Assembly: GCA_947044405.1 (NCBI GenBank)
Contig: CAMRHE010000506.1
Coordinates: 1,112,001-1,176,000 of the forward strand
Direction: 5' to 3'
Origin: Leptodactylus fallax
Taxonomy: Eukaryota > Chordata > Amphibia > Anura > Leptodactylidae
Length of the DNA stretch: 64,000 bases
Position numbers and translations under genes: made by a program. The notes under the pieces are model-generated. The model made no database searches. It was not told where the DNA came from and worked only from the letters and a program-made list of their open reading frames with translations. Shown piece after piece: positions 34,723 to 44,454 of this stretch; position 1 is the first letter of the stretch, and the number at the start of each line of letters is the position of its first letter.

Positions 34723-35520
34723 ATAGGGGCAAAGTGGGTAGCACTATTTTATTTGGGCACTATTGCCACTATTATTTAGTATCTGAAAATTGCTGAATTA
34801 TTTCTCCCTATCTGGCTATTCCCACCCTCAAATATTCTTGCCAACCTCTATAACGGGGGTGCCAAGTACAAGCTCAGTTGAGCAACAGGGACAGCGTTGT
34901 TCCCGATACTCACATGCATAAAAACAAAATTGGTTGGACAACGTTCCTCTAATGTATAAACACCCTCTGCTGAGTCGTGCGCCTGTAGTCGATTTCCAGA
35001 ATAATTTATGCCATGCCCTCGCCATGCCCCAATTTTGGGAATGAGCCATGGGAAGAGCAAAAACACCAGTTGTGACAGAAATGGTTTAAAAAGTCATAAA
35101 TCTGAGGTTTATGACTTTTTTACACCAGAAAACTGGCATAGGATAATAATATATCTCCCCCTTTGTTTTATAAGGTACCAATTCTCCTGCTCCCTGGGTG
35201 CAAATTAGCTCTCCTCCAGAAGGAAGAACACTGTCTCTCTAGTGCCATCTATAGGTACTGTGGCTACTCTCTTACTTAGTCCAGATCTGACTCATAAACC
35301 AGCGTTAAACATGACTAGTGACAGCATTTATCGACATATATCATTGTTTCAGAGTTTCCGTTCCTCCTCAGTACCTTGTAGGTTCACCAGCTGGATGCGT
35401 GCCTTCCAAAATGATGCTTCATCTCACCCAGCCAACTACTATGCTACTGGTGAGGAGAAAAAACTCCGAAATAGATGTCCACTGGTTTAGCTACAATCTC
35501 TACTCCTGTTACAAAGCTTT
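34723..35520. other. Intron sequence, nothing recognised
   Basis: Contains one small hairpin (AAAAAGTCATAAATC...GATTTATGACTTTTT type, near 35088-35122). No gene supported. Confidence 0.5.
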
Positions 35521-35852
35521 TTAAGGTCGGGGCCCCACATGGTGTAAATGCTGCGGTTTGGATGTGGTGGAAACGCTGTAGAAAAAAAAACGCGGCGTTT
35601 TACATTTCCTGTAAAGTGGATGGATTTTTGCGAGTCCAATCCACACATTGTGGAAAAATTCACGCAGCGGACACGCTGCAATTACTAAAACCGTTGCGGT
35701 TTTAGAAATCACAGCATGTCAATTATAGCTATGGAAACGCCGGCGGTTTCCCTATAGGTATAATGGAAGAAGAAAGTCCGCAGAGGAGCTTTTCCAATAT
35801 GTTGCCGCCGCGGTTTTTCCCGCAACGCTTTTCTTGAGGGGGGCCTTAGCCT
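35521..35852. repeat. Foldback MITE, F2 family
   Basis: Opens TTAAGGTCGGGGCCCCACAT and closes GGGGGGCCTTAGCC. The central part, ATAGGTATAATGGAAG with CATGTCAATTATAGCTATGG, is shared with 51884-52244, 52690-52888, 62325-62540 and 62560-62765. Its right edge runs straight into the next MITE at 35851, the two apparently sharing one TTAA-like site. Confidence 0.75.
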
Positions 35853-36216
35853 AAAGGGGTTTTGTGGTTTAAAATGAAATATGCCCTATCCTAAGGCTAG
35901 CTCATCCATATTAGATCAATGATGGTCCAGCAGCTGATGCACAGAAAATGGAGCAGGATACAGACAGCTTTGTTTTCTGTGCAGTGGATGAATCGAGTCA
36001 CTGCAGCTTGGCTCGCATTCAAGTGAATAGGCGCTGATCTGCAGTACCTGGTCTGACCACTACATAGAACAGCGCTGTCTGCTTCCTGCTCTATTCTCAG
36101 TTGCTGACAATAGCTAATTCATGGGGGTCCCAGGCGTTGCACTCTCACTGATCTGACATTGCTGACCTATCCTTAGGAGAGGTCATCAATATTTTTAGTC
36201 CAGAAAACCCCTTTAA
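35851..36216. repeat. TTAA MITE (T2-like)
   Basis: Left CTAAAGGGGTTTTGTGG, right CCAGAAAACCCCTTTAA. Contains CTATCCTAAGG and ACCTATCCTTAGGAGAGG blocks in inverted orientation. Adjacent to the F2 element on its left. Confidence 0.75.
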
Positions 36217-37319
36217 TGGATCAGACATTTACTTATAGGATAGCTACCTACAGGAGTCACTAGATAGACATCTTCCTTCTGGTGAACAGACACTCAGAAC
36301 CAGTGACTCCTCCGGCACCAGATCACGTCCGTCAGAAGGCAAGGTTTGCATAAACTTCAACATCCTTTGCTGACATGGGTGCTGCCATAGTAACTCTGCC
36401 CCCATCCCAAGCCTTGTGTATGTTCCAAAAATTCATGACTTTTTAAGTGAGTTTACAGTGTTGTCAATTGTTAGAGTCCATCATCTCCGATCTGCACCAA
36501 GGCAACGACTGAAAACGTTTTCCACAGTTTTTGGCAGGTGTTCAGGCCTACAGGGAACACATTCATGAAATGAACCCAACATTGCTGGGCAATCATGATG
36601 AAGTAAAAAGTGCAATGTCCTGAGTATACAACACCGCGGGGGGAGCGAGGTGCGGCACTGAGACGGTGAACCCACTACATCTACCAGGGCCGAGGAACAG
36701 GCTCTACTATCACCACTACAAACAGCATACTCTACTACTCCAACTATAATCCCATCCTTTCAAGAAGTGATAAAAAATCCTTAGTACAGAAACTACTGGA
36801 AACTTGGTAGTCTGCTACTTCAGAGAAACAACTAGTATAGTAGGAAGTTACTCAGCACAGATATAAAATCCTTAAAGGGAGCCTGCCTCCCTCCCCAAGC
36901 ATATTCAGCTGTCACCACTGTGTTATAATCTCACTACAGTGATAAATGATATACCTTTGCTATGTAATTCACTTTTCTAGATTGGAGAAAACCAATTTAT
37001 GCAAATGATGCACTGGAGGCAGGAATTCGGCTCCCTGGGGCACTGCTCCGACTACTACCATCTCCCATCTGCAACACCCCCTGCAGTCTGAGTTGATAAA
37101 CTTCACCACCCACCATGCTACATCAGCAATAAGAGCAGTGCTCCCAGGGATAAAACCCCGCCCCCAGCGCACCCACTGCCTCATTTGCATAAAACTTCAC
37201 AGTTGCTTTTCTCCAAATCTATAAAAGTGACATACATAACAGAGGTATGTTGTTTATCACTGTACTGTGCTCTGTAGCCGTTGAATATGTTTGGGGACGT
37301 GGTAGGGCAGCATGTTGGC
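36217..37319. other. Intron sequence with one MITE end
   Basis: CTTAAAGGGAGCCTGCCTCC near 36872 resembles a TTAA MITE end. An opposite end was not resolved. No gene supported. Confidence 0.45.
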
Positions 37320-37435
37320 TGCAGGGCAGCACACTGGCCCAGTAGTTAGCACTGTACTTGCAGCACTGTAGTCCTGGGTTCAAATCCGACCAAGGACAAC
37401 ATCTGCATAGCGTTTGCATGGATTTCCCCATTCCC
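37320..37435 (+). repeat. SINE1 copy c, 5' half with both pol III boxes
   Basis: TGGCCCAGTAGTTAGCAC near 37337 is a tRNA-type A box and GGGTTCAAATCC near 37377 is the B box, about 40 bp apart as in tRNA genes. ACCAAGGACAACATCTGCAT follows, then the body is lost near 37435. This copy shows that the family's 5' end is tRNA-derived. It is not a functional tRNA: no acceptor stem or anticodon stem could be folded by eye. Confidence 0.8.
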
Positions 37436-37465
37436 ACTAACTCCCCTACCTCCCTACTCTTAGAG

Positions 37466-37623
37466 CAGGAGTAGGCAACCTTCGGCACTCCAGCTGTTCT
37501 AAAACTACAACTCCCAGCATGCATACTTGCTCTGCTGTTCTTTGAACTCCCATGGAAGTGAATGGAGCATGTTGGGAGTTGTAGTTTCACAGCAGCTGGA
37601 GTGCTGAAGGTTGCTGAGCCCCG
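37466..37623. mobile_element. hAT-type MITE carrying two ZNF143-like motifs
   Basis: Inverted ends CAGGAGTAGGCAACCTTCGG and CTGAAGGTTGCTGAGCCCCG are flanked by TCTTAGAG (37458-37465) and TCTAAGAG (37624-37631), an 8-bp duplication with one difference. Each arm has ACTACAACTCCCAGCATGC or a close complement (37504-37522 and 37567-37585). That fits the extended ZNF143/THAP11 promoter motif ACTACAATTCCCAGCATGC. No coding capacity. Confidence 0.8.
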
Positions 37624-37709
37624 TCTAAGAGTATACGTGAGAAGAGCGCATTACAAATGTTTGTCATAGTCATAGATTCACATGTGCAATGCAAAAGGAA
37701 ATTTTGGCC

Positions 37710-37946
37710 TTAAAGGGGACTTCCTAACTGATAAGCTATCCCCAGGCTGCATTCAAGTGAGTGTTGCAGCCCCTTTGGTAACTATCAAGCACAGCACCGA
37801 ACATCTATGTAGCGGCTGTGTTTGGTGTTACACTTAAGCCCATTCACTTGAATGGGACTGAGCTGCGATCAGGGCATGTGACTGATGAACATAACCAGCT
37901 GATCCATGGGGGTTCCAAGAGCCAGAACTAAGGATGGACCCCTTTA
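37710..37946. repeat. TTAA MITE (T2-like), abutting an F1 foldback
   Basis: Left CTTAAAGGGGACTTCC, right GGATGGACCCCTTTAG. A CCCATTCACTTGAATGGG palindrome lies at about 37838-37855. The following F1 element starts directly at its right end. Confidence 0.7.
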
Positions 37947-38160
37947 GTCTGAGGCCACACATTGCAGAAACATAGCTTATTTTGCTGTTTTCTTTTGAGC
38001 TAAAACCAAGAATGGCTACAAAAGGAATAGGAAATATATAAGAAGCTCTTATCCTTCTATCTTCTGCTCAATCCACTCCTGGCTTTGGCTCAAAAAAACT
38101 GCAGAAACATCTGCAACAAAAAAAAGCTGCATTTTTGCAACGTAGGACTTTAGCTTTAAA
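37947..38160. repeat. Foldback MITE, F1 family, copy c
   Basis: Starts TCTGAGGCCACACATTGCAG and ends CGTAGGACTTTAGCTTTAAA. The arms pair through the GAGCTAAAACC / GGCTTTGGCTC core. Confidence 0.75.
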
Positions 38161-38243
38161 TACAGTCTGTCTCCTGGAAACTTGACATCAAGCCAGTCAC
38201 GATGCACTGTAGGTGACATTATGCTGAACATCACCATACCTAT

Positions 38244-38373
38244 CACAAGGCATTATGGGAAAGGAGCTGGGAGCTCATGCGCCCTCTGTTGGATGTAACA
38301 GATCCTCAATTTGCTTTTGACCCACCGAGTCTTGAGACAGCAAAAGGGATTTTAGCCGAGAGATGTCTCTGTC
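38244..38373. repeat. SINE-like insertion with 15-bp target duplication
   Basis: CATCACCATACCTAT occurs at 38229-38243 and again at 38374-38388, so the ~130 bp between look like a retroposed insertion. The first part (ACAAGGCATTATGGGAAAGG, GCGCCCTCTGTTGGATGTAA) is the sequence that is inverted-duplicated at 11545-11682. The second part (GACCCACCGAGTCTTGAGAC) is not in that copy. The family is unknown to me. Confidence 0.75.
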
Positions 38374-38388
38374 CATCACCATACCTAT

Positions 38389-39018
38389 TCAGTACAATGG
38401 ATGCACCATTTCCCATAAATGTTTTCAGAAATATGCAAATCAGGTTAAAGTGCAATGGACATGCCAGAACCTCTGTATATAAAACATGAATACAGAGCCC
38501 TTGGATGTTCTAGCATCCCACATTGTACTGCCAGTGCATACATTGAATAGGTCCATAGACCCACTGCCAAGTCCACAGGGCTGGTATGAGTTTGTACAAC
38601 CTTATTTATTATTTATTTCTCTTACTTGGACATTTGGTTCCCGAAAAAAAATTCACATAGCCTGTTATAGGTTTTCACCATGGTATCCTGTGCATCACTT
38701 TTTAAAACGGCATGCTATACAGTAGAGTTCACTGGAGGTATTACATTGAGTGCATAGATCGGGTGTATGTCCTTACAGTCACTAATACTAGACTGCCATA
38801 AGGAACCTTCTTAGATCCCAGGCTGCCAGAATAAAAACCTTTAGCCTTGGCAAACGGAAGATGCTGGATCTGACAGGGATATGAAGGGTGCCTCTTCCTA
38901 TGCAAGCAACATCTGAGTGTCATCCAAATGCATTCAGTGATGCACTCACCTTTGTGAGAACTTCCGATACGTTCTGTTCCGATGTCATGCAGCAGGATAG
39001 GATCGGTTCTATATTCAT
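38389..39018. other. Intron sequence, nothing recognised
   Basis: No supported feature. Confidence 0.5.
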
Positions 39019-39469
39019 CGGGAGAGCATAGGCCTGCACATTCCACACAGTTATGTGCATTAGGCCTTAAAGGGGTTCTCCGGGCAAATGATATTTGATA
39101 CCCTATTCTTAGTATAGGTCATCAATATCAAATCACCTGCAGGAGAGCATCAGCCTGCAAACTCAGTTGTGTGCATTAGGCCTTAGAGGGGTTTTCTCGG
39201 GCAAATGATATTGATGACCTATTCTTAGGATAGGCCATCAATATCAGATCACAAGGGTGTGACACCTGAGATCTCCTGACTGACTTTTCTCAGCAGCTGC
39301 TATATGGAGAACAGAGCGGGAAGCAGATAACTCTGTTCTTCATGTAGTGTACATGCTGATTCACTTGTACATGAGCTGATCTGCAGTAACTCAGAGAAGC
39401 CACTACACAGTGAACAGAACTATTGATTCTGGCTCTGTTCTCTGTGTACCAACTCCTGAGAATATAGGT

Positions 39470-40617
39470 CAGGGTTAGGCAACCTTTTTTGTTCGGCATG
39501 CCGATTTTAATTAATAAATCAAAGATGAGGTACTCGGAGTGCCGATCAATAATTGTAAGTCTGACGACCCCTAAACTAAAGTCATATACCACAAACCATA
39601 ACACAGAAGTGCTGCCACCAGATGTTTTAGGACACATGCGTTTACTGCTATTTCCTGGGACGCTCCTGTACTTTCTGATTAGAAGCAATGAAAGTACATG
39701 TGTATCCTGTAATTAGTGGTAATGTATGTGTCCAGGAGCACCGTATGGGGGCATCCTTATGGTGGAAACACACTATATATCTGGATGCAGCTATATTCTT
39801 AGGCCACTGGAACTTTTACTTTGATGTAAATGGTATTATGTCCCATAGCGGCGCCTGCACACGGTATTATGTCCCATAGCGGTCCCTGCACACCGTATTA
39901 TGTCCCATAGTGGCCCTTGCACACGGTATTATGTGCCATAGTGGCCCCTGCACACGGTATTATGTCCCATAGTGTCCCCTGCACACGTTATTATGTCCCA
40001 TAGTGGCCCCTGCACACGGTATTAGGTCCCATAGCGGCTCCTGCACACGGTATTCTGTTCCATAGTGGCCCCTGCACACAGTATAATATTCTAACTTTTA
40101 TAATATTCCAATTTGTGCCACTCACTAGCTATTATTATACTCTGGAGTCTCTTCAGACCACAGAATATAATAAGTGGAGGGCGAAGAGAGGTGACAAACA
40201 TAAAAAACAATGTTACTCACCATTCCACGCTCCGCAGCAACTGTGTTCTCTTCGGGCGCTTCTGCCTGTAGTCAGCTACCGCTCAATGGGTCTCAGGGGT
40301 GACATCGCGTCATTATGCGTAATGACGTCAAACGCAGACACCTGAGGCCCTGTCAGCTGACTTCAGGCAGAAGCGCCTGAAGAGCTCAGAGTGGCTGCGG
40401 AGCGTGGAATAGTGAGTAACATTGTTTTTTATGTTTGATCACCTCCCCGGGGGCTCCGCTTATTATACTCGGGGGTCTGAAGAGACCCCACAGTATAATA
40501 ATAGCAGTTTCGTTTCGGCCGTGTTTGGTCCGATCGAAACTGCTGGGTGAGGACTCCACTGCCATGCCAGGGAAATAAGCCAAGAGTGGCACGCGTGTCG
40601 GGGGTTGCCGACCCCTG
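39470..40617. mobile_element. Non-autonomous hAT element containing a 31-bp array
   Basis: Ends CAGGGTTAGGCAACC and GGTTGCCGACCCCTG are inverted repeats. Both sides carry ATATAGGT (39462-39469 and 40618-40625), a perfect 8-bp target duplication. Inner blocks near 40125-40170 and 40440-40500 (TATTATACTCTGGAGTC and TTATTATACTCGGGGGTC) are directly repeated, and the blocks around them partly fold back. No transposase is encoded, so it depends on a helper. The 171-codon frame at 40429-40944 crosses its edge and is not a gene. Confidence 0.85.
39832..40082. repeat. 31-bp tandem array, about eight copies
   Basis: The unit starts GGTATTATGTCCCATAGTGG and ends CCCCTGCACAC. Copies begin at 39832, 39863 and every 31 bp after. 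A few substitutions differ between copies. It lies wholly inside the hAT element. Confidence 0.9.
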
Positions 40618-40658
40618 ATATAGGTCATCAATATCATTGGCCCGGAAAAACCCTTTAA

Positions 40659-41018
40659 TTTGTGCTAAGGGGTTAAAATCAAAATAATGTTCTCTAATAT
40701 ACTTACAATAACTCCCAGGCCCCACTGCCCCTTCTCTGCCCTTCAGCATCCAAGTTATAGTTGCAGCGGTCCAAGAGGCAGAGATGTAGGCTGCTGTATG
40801 CAGGGCTTCATAGCTGTACCTGAGTGTAAAATGGCTGCAAACAATTATCTTCCAATGACAAAGTATCAGCCCTACAGAACTGGTGGGTATACGGATTATA
40901 TTATGGTGCACTGCCATTATTATGGTTTCTGCAGGTCCCTTCATACAGCAGCCTATGTCTCTGCTTCCATACCTGTTTTCAGCTGTGACTGTAGGCTAGC
41001 TTTACTATTATAAGTTAC
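40659..41018. other. Intron sequence, nothing recognised
   Basis: End of the ~15-kb intron before FSIP1 exon 5. Short ORFs only. Confidence 0.55.
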
Positions 41019-41100
41019 CTTCAGGGTCTTCCAACTGCGGAGTCAATGCCAGAAATCTGTTAGTATTTACATTCTCCTCGTGGCTGCGCGCTGAAGACTG
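41019..41100 (-). CDS. fsip1: FSIP1 coding exon 5
   Basis: Acceptor GCTTGTGTCACAG, donor CCTGAAG|GTAACTTA. Length is 82 nt, phase 0 in and phase 1 out. The product reads QSSARSHEENVNTNRFLALT then PQLEDPE. This matches the mammalian FSIP1 segment [20 protein letters not shown], with EN-N-(N/K)-FLALT conserved in order. The acceptor is another tandem CAGCAG; the alternative start at 41097 would drop one Gln. Found by splice-site reading; there is no internal ATG. Confidence 0.88.
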
Positions 41101-42276
41101 CTGTGACACAAGCTGGACAAAACAGAAGTATAACATCAGGATAGTGTGAACATGTTTTTAGATCACATAGTATACATGTGCAGAGCTGATCTGAATGACA
41201 CGGCATATAGAACGCTAAACTAAGACATCTGTGACCAAAAATTGTAAAAATAAACAAATGTGAGATACCCAACTCCTTCAGACTGTTGTTATAGTTTAGT
41301 CTATACATACAGGAGTGCATCACGGCTGGAACCGCAACTGGTGCCTACTACCAAGGAGCCATAGTACGCTGCTAAATGAGTTTTCCAGCCCCTAATGTAT
41401 GTAGGATAGGCCATCAATATCTGATTGGTGGGGGTTCAACAACCGAACCCCACACAGATCAGCTGATCAAGACACTGGAAGCTGCAGCAGTGGACAGGAA
41501 GAGGAAACAGCTCTGCTCCTATTCAAATAATAGGAGACAAAACAAATAAAAATAAAAAAAATTATGATTTATTTTGGATGGAAAATTGGGCTTTGCAAAC
41601 AAATACAACACGTCAGTTTTTTTGTTTTTTGCTGGATATTTCATAAATTGAATTACTTTCTTGGAATAAAAAAGCTGGAGAGACAGCAGCCTCACACTAG
41701 TTACAAAAGTCACTGCTATGGCAGGTCGTCTAGCACTGCTTGGCTATAAGACTGCTTGGCTATTTCAGGAGTTGTTCTGCACAGTTCAGTTCTTTCCAGA
41801 AAATCTCTTCCCTCCTTGGCCTTAACTTACCTCTCCATCACCACCAATTACCATGATGGAGTGAGCTCAGCAGTATAACACGAGCCTGACCCTACTTCTA
41901 GGCCGAATCCCCTTGTCCTGTGGTGAGAGGTCTTCAGGCTTGTGTCATGCTGGTGAGATCATTAAATTAACAAGTGAGTCGGAGCGGTAAGGCAACAGCT
42001 TTGGGGGGCTCCCAGGCAGGAATGATGGCCCTCTGTAGATTAGGACATCTGTAATTGCCTAGCCATAACTAAGCAGGAGGTACCAGGTCACTGAATTCCC
42101 TCCAATTCCTAATTAGGGATCTTCCAGTTTCTTAGAGTCACTGTGTGTTCTCCTCTTATGGTGGGATAGCAGGAACAGGCATATAGTGGCAAGCTATTCT
42201 CCAGGCCCCTCCTGCCCTCTGCTTGGCCAGCACAACTGTACACTCTAGTTTTGTGGTACTGGGTACATGTCACTAC
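41101..42276. other. FSIP1 intron 4
   Basis: 1.2-kb intron. A MITE fragment (GGATAGGCCATCAATATCTG) lies near 41402, and an A/T-rich stretch at 41540-41650. Nothing else supported. Confidence 0.6.
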
Positions 42277-42446
42277 CTGGAGTTCTTCCCAGAGTTGTTT
42301 TCGCATCTCCAGACCCTGAGCTTTGACCTCTTTCTCCTTTACTATTTTTTTCTGTAAGATTTCATCCAAAGCATTCATCTTCTTAATGGCTTTTTCCAGT
42401 TTGGGGTCAATCTTGTCTTCTGTACTGTCAGACTGCTCAGTGGATC
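42277..42446 (-). CDS. fsip1: FSIP1 coding exon 4, conserved coiled-coil core
   Basis: Acceptor TATGTGTTTTGGCAG, donor CTCCAG|GTAGTGAC. Length is 170 nt, phase 1 in and phase 0 out. The product includes DPKLEKAIKKMNALDEILQK and KEKEVKAQGLEMRKQLWEEL. This is the best match to mammalian FSIP1, whose equivalent reads LQDAIQKMKKLDKILAKKQ...KKQGLEMRIKLWEEI. The QGLEMR-(K/Q)LWEE string is the strongest single identifier of the gene. Charged heptads suggest a coiled coil. FSIP1 in mammals binds AKAP4 in the sperm-tail fibrous sheath; that function is known from the family and not shown here. Confidence 0.95.
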
Positions 42447-43333
42447 CTGCCAAAACACATAGATATAAATTTATTGGTGCACTGCCCCCCAGATCTAGCG
42501 CCCTCTATTGTAGGTGGCACACAACAACAACCTATCTGGAGTTACCCCGTGCATGATACCACTGCTGCTATGTAATGAACAAAAAGCATTCAGACTTTCT
42601 TATGAAACTGTTCATTAAAGGGGTATTCAATCCACAAACTTTTCTCACTTATCAACTGGATAGATGCTAATTGTTAGATCGGTTAGTGTCAGGACCCCCC
42701 ACCAATTGCTATAACAGGGTAGTCTGGTTCTCATCCACCAGAGTACCCTCTACAGAGTAGAAGTGAAGCACTCATACACTGCAGCTCCGCAGATTACTCC
42801 CCTCTCCACACTGAAATAACCACGTACCCTGGGCCAAGGAAATCACGTACATTTACATGTAAGTGTGTATATCTGCCATTCAGCTTGTTATTCACCTATT
42901 CTCTCTCCATGGCTCCTGCAGGCGTCCATGTTGGTGTGCTAGACCATTGAACGTCCTGTCAAGCATTGCAAACCAAGGCTCACCTTATCTGGCCGTAGCT
43001 TTCCTGCTCTCCACTACAGGAGCAACCAGCACTTCATAATATCATCCTTGGCTATTAAGATATTATCTTTTCTTGTCCCTTGTTTGTGTTCATTGTAGCT
43101 CTGATACTGACTCCTGATTGACCCTGCACTTGAACTTGTTCCTGGATATTGCTCTTACTTCACCCTTTGGATTGTTCTACTGGTAACTGTTCTATAACTC
43201 GTAGCTGCACTCATGACAACACTATTGTTCTCTAGCCTGACGCATCTTGATCACTTTCCTAACTGAGACCCTTGGCTCCATTCCTGACTATTCCTTAGAC
43301 TCCGTATCCCAGCCTAGTAGAACCCACACCTTC

Positions 43334-43463
43334 TTAAGGCTAAGGCCCCCCATAGCGAAACGCAGCAAATAAAAGACTGCATAAAAAACCGCGGCGGAAA
43401 CGGCAGAATCTCATTCACTTTGCAGGTACTGTAAAACGCAATTTTGCAACATGGGGCTTAAGC
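43334..43463. repeat. F2-type foldback remnant
   Basis: Opens TTAAGGCTAAGGCCCCCCAT and closes CAACATGGGGCTTAAGCC. Most of the middle is lost. It directly abuts the TTAA MITE that begins at 43464, as at 35852. Confidence 0.65.
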
Positions 43464-43853
43464 CTAAAGGAGTTTTCCGTGACTTGCATATCAATGACGT
43501 GTCCATAGGAAAGGTAATCAACACGTGATCAGTGGTGGTTCGACACATGAGAACCCTACCGATCAGCTGTTTGAAGAGGCTGCAGTGCTTGTGAGTGCTG
43601 CAACATCTTACCTGTACCGATGACATTACAAAGGCAGCTCAAGTGAACGGGACTGAGCTGCAATACCAAGCATAGCCCCTATGCTATGTAGTGTTGTGCT
43701 TGGTACTCAGTGAAGAGAAAGCTGCACTCACCCAAACATTGCGGCTTCTTGAACCAGCTAATCGATGAGGGTCCCAGGTGTCATACCAATCACATGTTAT
43801 GACCTATCCTACGGACTAGCCAACCCTATGCAAGCCAAGGAAAATCCCTTTAA
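43464..43853. repeat. TTAA MITE (T2-like)
   Basis: Left CTAAAGGAGTTTTCCGTG, right GGAAAATCCCTTTAA. Carries CGATCAGCTGTTTGAAGAGG, as at 22928, and the mirrored AACCAGCTAATCGATGAGGG. Confidence 0.75.
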
Positions 43854-44361
43854 GAGACGTTACACATCTATCTCAAATGTATGGCAGGATTAAGGGATTT
43901 GTAGAAGGCCAGGTGGCTCCTGTAGTCTATAAAGATCCCCTATACATAATTAGATCAAGCCCAGTCTGCTTAGCGGTCGACACAATTCCTTTTTCTTTGG
44001 ATCCAGTTTATCGCAGACATTTTGATGTGGTCTATAGGAAGCTGGTGCCACATATAAAGATAAACTCATGTGCTCCCCATATGTTCAAGTATCAAAGCCT
44101 CACTTCTGAGAACTGACTGCCAGACATCTTATATGAATATGTCTCTTATTTGATCGCAACATTTAGGAATATTTTTTTTTATTTCAAAGCCAAATGGGCA
44201 TGTGGTTTTGGATGCACAACTGTGATAGAAATGGTATCAAGTGTAAAGGCGTTCAGAAGATCAAAGATGTCTTTACTATCTGGACAAGTCTGTCATATTA
44301 CACACATATCCTTTTAACTACAGAACAGATTCAACCTCCTGACCCGGATTCTTCTAGTTAC

Positions 44362-44454
44362 CTTCTATGCAGTCATCTCCAGTCGTTACATGATCTTCTG
44401 CCGATGAAATGTCTTGCAATTCATCTTTACAGTCTTCACTTCCAAACCAGGGAA
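44362..44454 (-). CDS. fsip1: FSIP1 coding exon 3
   Basis: Strong acceptor TATTTTTGCTTCTTTAG, donor ATAGAAG|GTAACTAG. Length is 93 nt, phase 1 in and phase 1 out. The product reads PWFGSEDCKDELQDISSAED and HVTTGDDCIEG. Mammalian FSIP1 has an acidic, poorly conserved region in the same place (GSDEDLDLVQHQIISE), so the call rests on splice sites, perfect phase continuity with exons 2 and 4, and acidic composition rather than on close similarity. Confidence 0.75.

Larger units (their letters stand above)
39067..40658. repeat. TTAA MITE split by a hAT insertion
   Basis: Left end TTAAAGGGGTTCTCCGGGC at 39067, right end CCCGGAAAAACCCTTTAA at 40658. Inside, a 124-bp unit is tandemly duplicated (GAGAGCAT...AGGCCTTA at 39020-39068 and again at 39144-39190). 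The element is interrupted at 39469/39470 by the hAT element described separately. ACCTATTCTTAGGATAGG and ATAGGTCATCAATATC link it to the 22850 family. Confidence 0.7.
42447..44361. other. FSIP1 intron 3
   Basis: 1.9-kb intron holding a MITE end at 42615 (TTAAAGGGGTATTCAATCC), an F2 piece at 43334-43463 and a TTAA MITE at 43464-43853. Confidence 0.6.

Noticed and set aside
37320..37435. Possible tRNA gene (A and B boxes present)
   Set aside because: It lacks a foldable cloverleaf and continues into the SINE1 body seen at 3906 and 17731, so it is a SINE head.
40429..40944. 171-codon minus-strand open frame
   Set aside because: It crosses the edges of a hAT element and a TTAA MITE, so it is not one evolutionary unit.
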